Below are positions 1 through 6,625 of a stretch of DNA of 11,654 bases, piece after piece. How positions within the stretch are numbered: position 1 is the first letter of the stretch; each line of letters opens with the position of its first letter. Position numbers and translations under genes: made by a program. Where the stretch lies: assembly GCA_030740135.1 (NCBI GenBank), contig JASLXW010000039.1:1-11654 (forward strand). The letters are read 5' to 3'. The stretch comes from Nitrospinota bacterium (GTDB lineage Bacteria > UBA8248 > JACPRG01). Below the pieces are notes generated by a model. That model made no database searches, was not told the DNA's origin, and saw nothing but the letters and a program-made list of their open reading frames with translations.

Positions 1-116
1 TGAGCACTATCTGCATTCCACCCTGGGCTACCGGACGCCCAACCAGGTGGAACACCAACTTCAAACCGGCCCCGGTACTCTCTTAGATGCCGCTTGATAA
101 AGGGGGTCCACTATAT
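1..116 (+). mobile_element. Right-hand portion of an IS3-family insertion sequence
   Basis: The transposase tail at 2-97 is followed at once by AAAGGGGGTCCACTATA (99-115). GGGGGTCCACT-type strings commonly sit just past the transposase stop in IS3-family elements and form part of the terminal inverted repeat. I therefore place the element end near 110-116. The other end and any target duplication are outside the window, so the exact boundary is inferred. The element would lie about 160 bp beyond the stop of the hopanoid-operon SGNH gene, which reads toward it. Confidence 0.4.
2..97 (+). CDS. IS3-family transposase OrfB, C-terminal end (5' truncated by window)
   Basis: Reading from base 2 gives a 31-residue tail that begins EHYLHSTLGYRTPNQVE and ends at a TGA at 95-97. 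The HSTLGYRTPNQVE block closely matches the conserved end of the rve-type (DDE) integrase core in IS3-family OrfB proteins, where it follows the catalytic glutamate helix. The catalytic residues themselves lie upstream of the window. It is therefore not possible to say whether the transposase is intact or only a remnant. No other transposon gene is visible. The family call rests on this one motif, which is quite characteristic; the IS subgroup cannot be assigned. Confidence 0.75.
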   Translation, partial: EHYLHSTLGYRTPNQVEHQLQTGPGTLLDAA

Positions 117-277
117 CCCCTCGCCCCCCCGGCCGCCCGGTTGGATCAGCAAGGCGGGCGTCCCGACTTCAGCGGAAAGTTTGGGGAGCCGATCGTCAGC
201 CTATGAAACCTCCCCTCCGGTGTCAAAGCCGGGCTTGTTGAGCGCGGTCTTGAGGCTCCACGGCGCCCGGCCGCCGT

Positions 278-1585
278 TCACTCGGACAAGAATCCGCTCG
301 ACAACTTCCCGGAAATGAATCGGGCGAGGGTCGCGTTCCCCTTATCGGTCAGGTGAATCGGATCGCAGAAGAGCTCATTCCGGTCGGAGTGCCCGGCGAA
401 GGCGCTTGCGGGGTCGACGATCCGGACGTCCGGTCCCAGCGAGTCCGGGCCGAGTCGCCGGAGGGCCTCCATGAGGATGTGATGGATCCTGGAGCGGATC
501 CTCTTGAGGGCGCCCAGTCCGCCGTTTCCCGTTGCCGAGACGTACCGCCGAACCGCGTCCGCATCTTTCAGGTCCAGGCTTTCCAGCTCTTCCCCCCGAG
601 GGAGCCGGTTCTCCTGGATGACGATCAAGAGTTTTTCCCCCTTCCGTCGGACCGCCTCCGCAAGCCGCTTCACCCTCTCCACATAGGCTTTCACGTCAGG
701 GACCAGCGCCGAGGACGAGCGGCTCACCCGCCAGTACGCGTATTTCTCCAAAAGCACCGTGTAGAGCATCGACCGCGAATAGAGCGTTGTGTAAAACCAG
801 GGAAGCACCTTCTTGTTCAGGTGGTCGATGGCCTCGCCGACGTCGATGAACAGGGCCGAGTCAACGGCCGCCTCGTTGTAGCCGCCGTAGTAGATCACCA
901 GGCGGGGATCGAGCGAATAGAGCCTCTCCCTGAAGGCCGAGATCATTGGGTCCAACCTCTCGGCGTTCCGTCCCGCGTTGAGGACCTCGACCTTGCGGCT
1001 TCCCCCCAGCCTTCCCCGAAGGTCCTTTTCCAGGATTGCGGGCCAAGTCTTGTCCTCCGGGTTCGTCACCCCCAGCGTGCTCGATCCCCCCAGGGCCAGG
1101 ATGCGCACCGCGTCCCCGGGCGGGGTTTCCCGCCAGTCCCCTCCCCGGTATCCCAGGCGGTTGAACCGGAAAGAGAGAATCCGGCCCCCACAGGCGTCCT
1201 TGAATTCGAACCGGATGTTCCCGGTCCACCGGGCCGGCCCCAGGAAGACCTCCACCGGAGCGGGCGGCCCCCCCCCCTTGCCCGGCGCCGCCCCCGGAGG
1301 CGGTGATCCGGCCGGCCGTTTCTTCTTCTCAAAGGTTTCGCCCGACCGGCCCGGCCTTTCCACCGCCGCCCCCTGCGCCTTGCCCTGCAAGCGGCGGTTC
1401 GCGAATTCGGAAGCCGACCGGTCGCCCCGCTCCCAGCCAAAGGGCGCGATGAACCATTTCGGGTCGTACCCGTGTCGCACGAAGAGGAGCGCGCGGGCTC
1501 CCAGCTCCCCGGCAAGGAGCAGGGCGACGGCGGGGAGCAGGGCGAATGCCGCCCCCTTCATGGCCCGCCGCATGGATGGCCTCAT
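278..1585 (-). CDS. Membrane-anchored SGNH/GDSL-type hydrolase, third gene of the hopanoid operon
   Basis: This 435-aa protein is an SGNH-fold esterase or acyltransferase-like enzyme. Block I is LGGSSTLG, with Ser168 as the likely nucleophile. The Asn-bearing block is YYGGYNEA (Asn237). The C-terminal DPIHLTDKG supplies the Asp408/His411 pair. Residues 10-35 form a hydrophobic segment after a basic start, so the N-terminus is a signal anchor or uncleaved signal and the catalytic part is probably periplasmic. Residues ~72-112 are a low-complexity Pro/Gly/Lys-rich stretch, probably a linker. The ATG at 1585 shares its A with the TGA of the upstream hpnG-like gene (TGATG), which implies translational coupling; ATGs at 1573 and 1561 are alternatives. 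The long open frame continuing upstream to 2554 is antisense or out of frame to hpnG and is not part of this gene. The substrate is unknown. Its place in the operon suggests a lipid or envelope ester. Confidence 0.85.
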   Translation of the reverse strand: MRPSMRRAMKGAAFALLPAVALLLAGELGARALLFVRHGYDPKWFIAPFGWERGDRSASEFANRRLQGKAQGAAVERPGRSGETFEKKKRPAGSPPPGAAPGKGGGPPAPVEVFLGPARWTGNIRFEFKDACGGRILSFRFNRLGYRGGDWRETPPGDAVRILALGGSSTLGVTNPEDKTWPAILEKDLRGRLGGSRKVEVLNAGRNAERLDPMISAFRERLYSLDPRLVIYYGGYNEAAVDSALFIDVGEAIDHLNKKVLPWFYTTLYSRSMLYTVLLEKYAYWRVSRSSSALVPDVKAYVERVKRLAEAVRRKGEKLLIVIQENRLPRGEELESLDLKDADAVRRYVSATGNGGLGALKRIRSRIHHILMEALRRLGPDSLGPDVRIVDPASAFAGHSDRNELFCDPIHLTDKGNATLARFISGKLSSGFLSE

Positions 1586-2382
1586 CAGGAGCGCCTGTCC
1601 GCCTGACCGCCGGGCGAGCGGCCGACGTGCGACGGGTCGTCGGATGGGGGAGGGAAGCGGCTGAGAAAGAGGCGCAGGAATTCCTGATGCGCGCGAAGGG
1701 CCCGGCGCATCGCCGCAATCCGCCCGACAAACCCCGCCCCGTCCTTGAGCAGCCTGGCGGGTTTCTTCCAGCCGGAGCGGAAGTCGGGGAGCGCGGTCCG
1801 GGAATCGTCCGTGATGACCCGGACGGCCAGGAACGGGACGCCGCCGGCCGCTTCGGCCGCCGCCGCCGCCGCCGCGCTCTCCAGATCCACGGCCAGCGCG
1901 CCGGTGGCGGTCCACAATCGCGCTTTCTCGCCGGGGGTTGTTGCGGGTTGGGCCGCGCCGGCCAGACCGCCCGCGAACGTTCCGAATCCTCTTTCGCCCG
2001 CCAGCCTTTTGGCCCTGTCGGCCATGCCGGGGTCGCACGACTTGCGCGACGCGGGGTCGCCCGCCGAGACCACCCACTCCGCAATCACGATGTCTCCCAC
2101 TTGGAGCCGGTCGTCCAGGGCGCCGGCCGATCCGACGCAGAGGATCGCCGACACGCCCCGGTCGAGCAGGGCCCTTGAGGATGCCGACGTCTTCTCGCCG
2201 CCCATCCCCCCGGGAAGGACGATGACGCCGAGGTGTCCGAGTCTCCCCCGCCAGGCCCTTTTCCCGCCGATGAGGATTTTGCCGGGAGAGGTCAGGCCTC
2301 GAGCGAGGGCGGACACCTCCATTCGGAAAGCGGAGAGAATCCCGATTGGAGGTGTCGCGGATTGGGGTGCATCCGGTGCCAC
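1585..2382 (-). CDS. hpnG: HpnG-like hopanoid-associated nucleosidase/phosphorylase
   Basis: This is a PNP/MTAN-fold enzyme of about 265 aa. In known hopanoid clusters HpnG follows the cyclase gene and removes adenine from adenosylhopane, giving a ribosyl(phosphate) hopane on the route to bacteriohopanetetrol. Visible family marks are the first strand IGILSAFRMEV (residues ~13-23), the phosphate/ribose loop CVGSAGAL (~82-89), the ribose-binding AVDLES (Glu168) and the putative catalytic Asp in RVITDD (192-193). I chose the GTG at 2382. It lies 14 nt after the shc stop, has GAAGG six bases upstream, and places the first strand at the usual distance from the start. The longer frame to 2502 would overlap shc and adds no conserved sequence. 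The Ala run after DLES and the basic, Pro-rich tail after ~240 are not conserved features. The symbol is assigned partly from the neighbouring shc. A generic nucleosidase is the alternative. Confidence 0.8.
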   Translation of the reverse strand: MAPDAPQSATPPIGILSAFRMEVSALARGLTSPGKILIGGKRAWRGRLGHLGVIVLPGGMGGEKTSASSRALLDRGVSAILCVGSAGALDDRLQVGDIVIAEWVVSAGDPASRKSCDPGMADRAKRLAGERGFGTFAGGLAGAAQPATTPGEKARLWTATGALAVDLESAAAAAAAEAAGGVPFLAVRVITDDSRTALPDFRSGWKKPARLLKDGAGFVGRIAAMRRALRAHQEFLRLFLSRFPPPSDDPSHVGRSPGGQADRRS

Positions 2383-2388
2383 CGGAAA

Positions 2389-2393
2389 CCTTC
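2389..2393 (-). promoter_or_regulatory. Ribosome binding site deciding the hpnG GTG start
   Basis: GAAGG on the minus strand is followed by a 6-nt spacer and the GTG at 2382-2380. It lies within the short gap after the shc stop (2399-2397), so translation of hpnG probably follows on from shc. Confidence 0.5.
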
Positions 2394-2396
2394 GAG

Positions 2397-4340
2397 TCAG
2401 GCGGTGAGGCGGTGATAGCGTCCGAGGGCCATGAGCGGAAAATAATGGCGATACAAATGATACCGCAGGTAAAAGACCTTGGGGAAGCCCGTGCCCGTCC
2501 ACTCTTCTTCTTCCCAGGTCCCATCGTGTGTTTGTCGATCGAGGAGGAACTCAACGCCCCGCGAGACGGCGGGATGTCGGATCTCCCCGGCGGCCATCAG
2601 TCCGGTGATCGCCCAGGCGGTTTGGGAGGGCGTGCTCGGTCCCTGCCCGCGCAGGTCGGGATTGTCGTACGACGCGATCGTTTCGCCCCAGCCCCCGTCT
2701 TCGTTCTGGTGATCCAGTAGCCACCGGACGGCCTTCCTGACGTAAGGGGCGGTCATGTCTTCTTTCACGCTGGCGAGGCCTTGGAGGACGAGATGGGTGC
2801 CGTAGATGTAATTGACGCCCCAACGTCCGTACCAGCATCCGTCGTACTCCTGCTCTTTTTTCAGGAACCGGACGGCCCGGCGCACGGCGGGGCTTTTCTT
2901 GTTGTCGCCGAACCGCCCCAGCAACTCCAGGACCCTGCCCGTCAGGTCGGACGTGCTGGGGTCCAGGACCGCGCCATGATCGGCGTAGGGGATGCTGTTC
3001 AGAATGATTTTGTTGACGTTGCGCTCGAAGGCGCTCCAACCGCCGTCCTTGCACTGCATACCGAGAACCCATCGGAGGCCCCGATCGACGGCCTCGGCCT
3101 TGCGTTTCTCGTCGCGGATGTCGATTTTTTGAAGACTCATCAGAACGACGCTGGTGTCGTCGTTGTCGGGATAGTACTCGTTCTGGAACTGAAAATACCA
3201 GCCCCCCGCCTGCATGCCGTTTCCCTTGATCTGCCAGTCGCCCTTGGTGCGGGTCTGTTTGTCCAGGAGCCAGTTCGCGGCCTTCACCAGGGCCGGATGC
3301 TCGCCGGAGACCCCGGCCTCCCGCAAGGCGTAACAAGCGAGGGCGGTGTCCCAGACGGGCGATACGCAGGGCTGGACCCGAAGGTGATCCGGCTCTTCGA
3401 TGACCAGGTCTTGAAAATCCTGGAGGGCTTTGGCCAGGGTGGAATTTTCTTTCTCGTCGTACCCCAGGGCCTTCATGGCGATGATGGCGTTGGCCATCGC
3501 GGGGTAGATGGCCCCGAGGCCGTCGGTCTTGAAATGGCGTTCGAGTATCCACTTTTCGGCCTTCTGGACGGCGCGGGCCCGGATCTCGGAGATGTGTTTC
3601 TTTTCCAGGAACTTCAGAACGGAGTCCCCGATCAGGAACAGGGTGCGCAGGAAGGTCCGGTTTCCGTTCTGAAACCAGTCCGCTTTGGAGGGTCCCTTCA
3701 GGTAGATCTCTTTCAACGCGTCCGGGGGGAGGACCTGTATTTTCGGCTTAACGGCCGCGATGATGAACAGCGGCACAATGATCGTCCGGGTCCAGTAAGA
3801 GAACTCATAAATGTTTATGTAAAGCCAGTTGGGCGCGAAGATGAGCTCCACCGGCATGGATGGAATGTGCTCCCAATCCACTTGCCCGTGGAGCGCCAGG
3901 TAGATTTTGGTGAAGATGTTGGCCCGCTCGAGTCCGCCCAGCCGGTGGACGGCCTCTCGTGCGCGGAGGAGGGTGGGGACGTCCTCCTTGAGCCCCGCCA
4001 GCTTGAGGGCGAAGTAGGCCTTGACGGTCGCGTTGATTTCCGACGGGCCGCCCGCGTAGGTGTTCCAGCCTCCGTCGGGAAGCTGTTCCATCTCCAGATG
4101 CCGGACGGCTTTCCGCTTGACCTTTTCGTCGAGGGTGTCCAGGAAGGCCCTCAACATCACGTAGTCCGACGTGAGGGTCGTGTCCGCCTGAAGCTCGGCG
4201 ACCCAAAAACCCTCTTCCTGATCCTGACGCGCCAGAATCCAATCCCGGGCGCGCTCGACGGTCTTTTTCGTGTCCCGGGTCCGCTCGAGCGCGTTCCGTC
4301 CTGGAGCACGCTCTACGGGCAAACTTGCGTCTTTGACCAT
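2397..4340 (-). CDS. shc: Squalene-hopene cyclase
   Basis: At 647 aa it has full length for the family, whose members are around 630-680 aa. It cyclises squalene to hopene/hopanol at the membrane, the first committed step of hopanoid synthesis. The class II cyclase acid motif DxDD is present as DNDD (392-395) in YYPDNDDTSVVL. Several QW-type repeats are visible: LPDGGWNTY (88-95), QCKDGGWSAF (429-438), YDGCWYGRWG (499-508), NEDGGWGE (546-553) and HDGTWEEEE (605-613). The NWLYINIYEFSYWTRT segment (171-186) corresponds to the conserved aromatic region ahead of the membrane-binding helix. FGD and STPSQTAWA blocks are also conserved. The ATG at 4340 has GGGGGG just upstream, and the first QW helix starts soon after it. 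No promoter is obvious in 4341-4491, so co-transcription with the upstream glutaredoxin is possible. It heads the shc-hpnG-SGNH cluster. No hpnH or squalene-synthesis gene is in view. Confidence 0.96.
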   Translation of the reverse strand: MVKDASLPVERAPGRNALERTRDTKKTVERARDWILARQDQEEGFWVAELQADTTLTSDYVMLRAFLDTLDEKVKRKAVRHLEMEQLPDGGWNTYAGGPSEINATVKAYFALKLAGLKEDVPTLLRAREAVHRLGGLERANIFTKIYLALHGQVDWEHIPSMPVELIFAPNWLYINIYEFSYWTRTIIVPLFIIAAVKPKIQVLPPDALKEIYLKGPSKADWFQNGNRTFLRTLFLIGDSVLKFLEKKHISEIRARAVQKAEKWILERHFKTDGLGAIYPAMANAIIAMKALGYDEKENSTLAKALQDFQDLVIEEPDHLRVQPCVSPVWDTALACYALREAGVSGEHPALVKAANWLLDKQTRTKGDWQIKGNGMQAGGWYFQFQNEYYPDNDDTSVVLMSLQKIDIRDEKRKAEAVDRGLRWVLGMQCKDGGWSAFERNVNKIILNSIPYADHGAVLDPSTSDLTGRVLELLGRFGDNKKSPAVRRAVRFLKKEQEYDGCWYGRWGVNYIYGTHLVLQGLASVKEDMTAPYVRKAVRWLLDHQNEDGGWGETIASYDNPDLRGQGPSTPSQTAWAITGLMAAGEIRHPAVSRGVEFLLDRQTHDGTWEEEEWTGTGFPKVFYLRYHLYRHYFPLMALGRYHRLTA

Positions 4341-4444
4341 TCAGCCCCCCGAAGCAATGGACGCAATGCCTCGGTTGAAGTCTCAGGAAACCTCCCGACG
4401 CGGCCTCGCCGCACGGGGCTGATTTCCGCGGTTTATGTCGGCCG

Positions 4445-4469
4445 GCGCCGGAGATAAAACCCCCGGCGC
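4445..4469 (-). terminator. GC-rich hairpin between glutaredoxin and shc (possible terminator or attenuator)
   Basis: The arms GCGCCGG (4445-4451) and CCGGCGC (4463-4469) enclose an 11-nt loop, 22 nt past the glutaredoxin stop. No U-tract follows on the minus strand. It may be a weak terminator, a processing or attenuation stem, or an RNA stabiliser between two genes of different expression level. Confidence 0.3.
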
Positions 4470-4491
4470 TCCAATAGAACGCCCTAATCCC

Positions 4492-4758
4492 TCAAGCGAG
4501 GTTCAAGAGCGAATCCAGCTCTCCGGACTTTTGGAGTTTCAACAGATCCGGGTACCCCCCTACGGTCCGACCATTGATCAGGACATGGGGCACGGTCTTG
4601 GCGCCGTCGGTGACGGTCAGCATTTCTTTCCATTCGGGGGTTCCGCCGAAAACCATTTTCTCTTCATATGCGACTCCTTTCTTATCGAAAAGGGTTTTCG
4701 CCATCTTGCAGTATCCGCAAGGATCAGTCGTGTAGATGATCACCGGGGGTTGGGACAC
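4492..4758 (-). CDS. Glutaredoxin (GrxC/Grx3 type)
   Basis: This complete 88-aa protein has a thioredoxin fold and a glutathione-dependent dithiol redox role in the cytoplasm. The active site is CGYC (Cys14/Cys17) after the first strand VIIYTT. The cis-proline element is TVPHVLI, and the GSH-binding GGYPDL lies near residues 67-72. CGYC, rather than CPYC, is a known variant among bacterial Grx3-like proteins. The start is a GTG at 4758 with GGAGG ten bases upstream. No in-frame ATG lies closer, and the fold begins right after this start. It is on the same strand as shc and 151 bp upstream of it. A strong sigma70-like promoter precedes it. Its tie to hopanoid synthesis is positional only. Confidence 0.9.
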   Translation of the reverse strand: MSQPPVIIYTTDPCGYCKMAKTLFDKKGVAYEEKMVFGGTPEWKEMLTVTDGAKTVPHVLINGRTVGGYPDLLKLQKSGELDSLLNLA

Positions 4759-4768
4759 AGCCGTGATT

Positions 4769-4773
4769 CCTCC
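4769..4773 (-). promoter_or_regulatory. Shine-Dalgarno supporting the glutaredoxin GTG start
   Basis: GGAGG on the minus strand, ten bases before the GTG at 4758-4756. This perfect core SD is the main reason for accepting the non-ATG start. Confidence 0.55.
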
Positions 4774-4836
4774 ACGTTCTCCAAGGCGACCCGGGCCGCC
4801 CTTGATTGTTTCTCCCTCCTGTTTACCGAGTTTCTC

Positions 4837-4865
4837 AGTCTAATCTCGAAAGTCGCTTTCGTCAA
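4837..4865 (-). promoter_or_regulatory. Sigma70-type promoter of the glutaredoxin gene with palindrome in the spacer
   Basis: On the minus strand, TTGACG (4865-4860) is followed by exactly 17 nt and then TAGACT (4842-4837). The -35 matches consensus at 5 of 6 positions and the -10 at 4 of 6. A start near 4830 would give a leader of about 70 nt. The spacer is almost filled by a perfect inverted repeat, CGAAAG-TCG-CTTTCG (4847-4861), which also overlaps the end of the -35. That is the position expected for a repressor operator. The promoter reading is well supported by spacing; the operator reading is inference. Confidence 0.5.
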
Positions 4866-4966
4866 ATCATTCCAACCCTTTGGGCCGCTTGATCGTATTC
4901 AGGTGAAAGCGAAGATCATCGCACATCAACGCCGACCGGCGCATGGAGGGTCCGGGTTGCAATGTT

Positions 4967-4993
4967 CATGGAGTTTCCCATGGTCTATATAAA
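4967..4993 (+). promoter_or_regulatory. Candidate promoter/operator for the MBL-fold lipoprotein gene
   Basis: An inverted repeat CATGG-N6-CCATG (4967-4982) lies immediately ahead of an AT-rich TATATAAA (4986-4993) that could serve as a -10 region, about 65 bp before the ATG at 5056. No convincing -35 is spaced correctly (TTGCAA at 4957 is too far), so a regulator-dependent or unusual promoter would be needed. This is weak evidence. Confidence 0.25.
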
Positions 4994-5055
4994 GAGGGGA
5001 CATGCAGGTCCGGCCTTGAAAGGGACCGCGCTCGAAGATTTCGGGAGGTCCGGGG

Positions 5056-6171
5056 ATGAAGGACCGGTTCGACAGACGAAGGTTTCTCCGGTTGGCGGCC
5101 GGGACGGGTCTCGGCGCGGCGGGCCTGCTCTCCGGGTGCGGGCGATTCGGGTTCTCCGGCCCTTCGCCGCTTCCCTCGCGCGAGGATGAAGGCCTCCTCT
5201 CCGGATCGCCGGACTCCCTCTACGCGCCCCACGGCCGGCCCGGAGAATGGTTCAACCCCTGGTGGAAGAGGCGGCACGGTCCATTGAGCTATTACCGGAT
5301 GAGGCTCTTTTACCGGAACGAGTGGTGGACGGCGAAGCGGACGCCGCCCCGCGTTCCCACGGTGGCCAATGACGGTGATTATCTGTCCGAGCCGGAGCGC
5401 TCCACCTCCTTCACCTGGGTGGGCCATTGCACGTTTGTGGTCAAGGACGGCGGCGACACGTTTCTGACCGACCCCCATTTCGGCGCCCGCGCCTTTTTGC
5501 CCAAACGGCTCCATCCGCCCGGCGTCCCCGTAGGGAGAATTCCGGCCGACGCCTTCGCCTTGCTTTCCCACAACCATTACGACCACATGGATGCCTGGAC
5601 GGTGGACAACCTCCCCGCGACGGTCACGTGGTTTGCGCCCCTGGGCGTGGCCGGGTGGCTCCGGGACCGGGGCAGGCGGGTGGTGGCGCTCAACTGGTGG
5701 CAATCGGCGCGGCACGGCCGCTGGAAGTTGACCTGTCTTCCGGCCCAGCATTGGTCGAACCGGTTCGGCATGGGGGTGAACAGCACGCTGTGGTGCTCCT
5801 GGCTGATTGAATCGGAGAACCGGAAATTCTTCTTCGCCGGAGACAGCGGTTACTATCAAGGGTTCGCCGAGTACGGCCGGAAGTTCGGCCCCATCGACGC
5901 GGCCATGCTGCCCATCGGCGCCTACGCGCCCAGGTGGTTCATGCGCTACGCTCACCTGGACCCCGCCGAGGCCTACCGGGCCTTCGGAGAGCTTCGCGCC
6001 CGGTGGATGCTGCCCATGCACTGGGGCGCCTTCGACCTCACCAACGAACCCGTGGACCAGCCGCCGAAAGAATTGAAGAAAGCGGTCCAGGCCGCCGGGG
6101 GAGACCCGGAGGCCGTCCGGCTGATGGCCGTCGGCGAGCGGTGGCGCCTGCCGGATTCCCCCGCCGGGTGA
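5056..6171 (+). CDS. Tat-exported lipoprotein, metallo-beta-lactamase-fold hydrolase (NAPE-PLD/UlaG-like)
   Basis: The protein has 371 aa. The N-terminus DRRRFLRL followed by a short hydrophobic stretch and the lipobox LSGC (Cys28) indicates twin-arginine export and lipid anchoring. The catalytic part is a metallo-beta-lactamase fold of the COG2220 type. Metal ligands are visible as SHNHYDHMD (His172, His174, Asp176, His177), His232 in QHWS, Asp263 in AGDSGY and His322 in MHWG. The FNPWW segment, TWVGHCTF and TDPHFG blocks and the overall layout match N-acyl-phosphatidylethanolamine phospholipase D-like proteins, so a phospholipid phosphodiester is a plausible substrate; that is inferred from family likeness. 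The ATG at 5056 has GGGAGG 7 nt upstream. It is divergent from the glutaredoxin gene. Its stop overlaps a CCCGCC/GGCGGG stem at 6160-6178. Confidence 0.85.
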   Translation: MKDRFDRRRFLRLAAGTGLGAAGLLSGCGRFGFSGPSPLPSREDEGLLSGSPDSLYAPHGRPGEWFNPWWKRRHGPLSYYRMRLFYRNEWWTAKRTPPRVPTVANDGDYLSEPERSTSFTWVGHCTFVVKDGGDTFLTDPHFGARAFLPKRLHPPGVPVGRIPADAFALLSHNHYDHMDAWTVDNLPATVTWFAPLGVAGWLRDRGRRVVALNWWQSARHGRWKLTCLPAQHWSNRFGMGVNSTLWCSWLIESENRKFFFAGDSGYYQGFAEYGRKFGPIDAAMLPIGAYAPRWFMRYAHLDPAEAYRAFGELRARWMLPMHWGAFDLTNEPVDQPPKELKKAVQAAGGDPEAVRLMAVGERWRLPDSPAG

Positions 6172-6625
6172 AGGCGGGAAATCCCCCACGGGGAGAGTCG
6201 CCCCCCTGGGCCTTGAAGGGTGATCCGGGTTGAATCGGGGTTTTTTCAAAAAACGTTGTGGATTGCGGAAACGACAGCCTACTATATGCTATTGATTGGT
6301 TAATCGCTTTGAGCTTCGGCGACGCCGGTTGGGCCTGGTTGAAACGCTGGATTTATACTCCTCGGACTTAACGCCCTCGCATTTGAGACCCTTGGACTTG
6401 GATTCCCTCCTGCTTTCCAGCCTGCCGTAGAAATGCCGGGACTGATTCGGACGGACTTGCCCGCCTGAAACCGGCGCCCATCGACGCACAAACCGAACGG
6501 TCTGGGGATTGCTGTCGGGCCTCAGCGGATAGCGTCCGTGCGAACCGCGTTTGCATGGATGGAAACGACCCGCGGACACGCGGGCAAGAGCGCTCGGCTA
6601 TCGAGCGGGATTTGAGACGTAGAAG
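6172..6625. other. 454-bp region without a recognised gene
   Basis: No convincing coding frame was seen in either direction; the short minus-strand frames here have no recognisable content. Sequence around 6240-6310 is richer in A+T than its flanks and holds GTTTTTTCAAAAAAC (6240-6254), which may serve as a transcript end for the preceding gene. A poor promoter-like pair follows: TTGTGG at 6256, then TACTAT 18 nt later. If that promoter is real, the next gene (6626) would have a leader of over 300 nt. The remaining ~300 bp contain nothing I can name. Confidence 0.5.

Noticed and set aside
94..318. A 74-codon plus-strand frame after the transposase tail
   Set aside because: Low-complexity Pro/Arg/Ser translation with no family resemblance; it begins in the transposase stop region and overlaps the SGNH gene end.
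278..2554. A 758-codon open frame on the minus strand
   Set aside because: Only its last 435 codons (from 1585) look like protein. The upstream part overlaps the hpnG-like gene and the end of shc in another frame and reads as Arg/Gly/Pro-rich noise typical of high-GC DNA.
2781..4457. A 558-codon plus-strand frame antisense to shc
   Set aside because: Shadow frame produced by the codon bias of shc. It has no recognisable domain, while the opposite strand encodes an unmistakable cyclase.
4966..6249. A 427-codon minus-strand frame opposite the MBL-fold gene
   Set aside because: Pro/Gly/Arg-rich shadow with no motif. The plus strand has a good RBS, a Tat/lipobox signal and all metal ligands.
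6289..6579. A 96-codon minus-strand frame in the intergenic region
   Set aside because: No motif and no ribosome site; the composition is Arg/Ser-rich and looks random.
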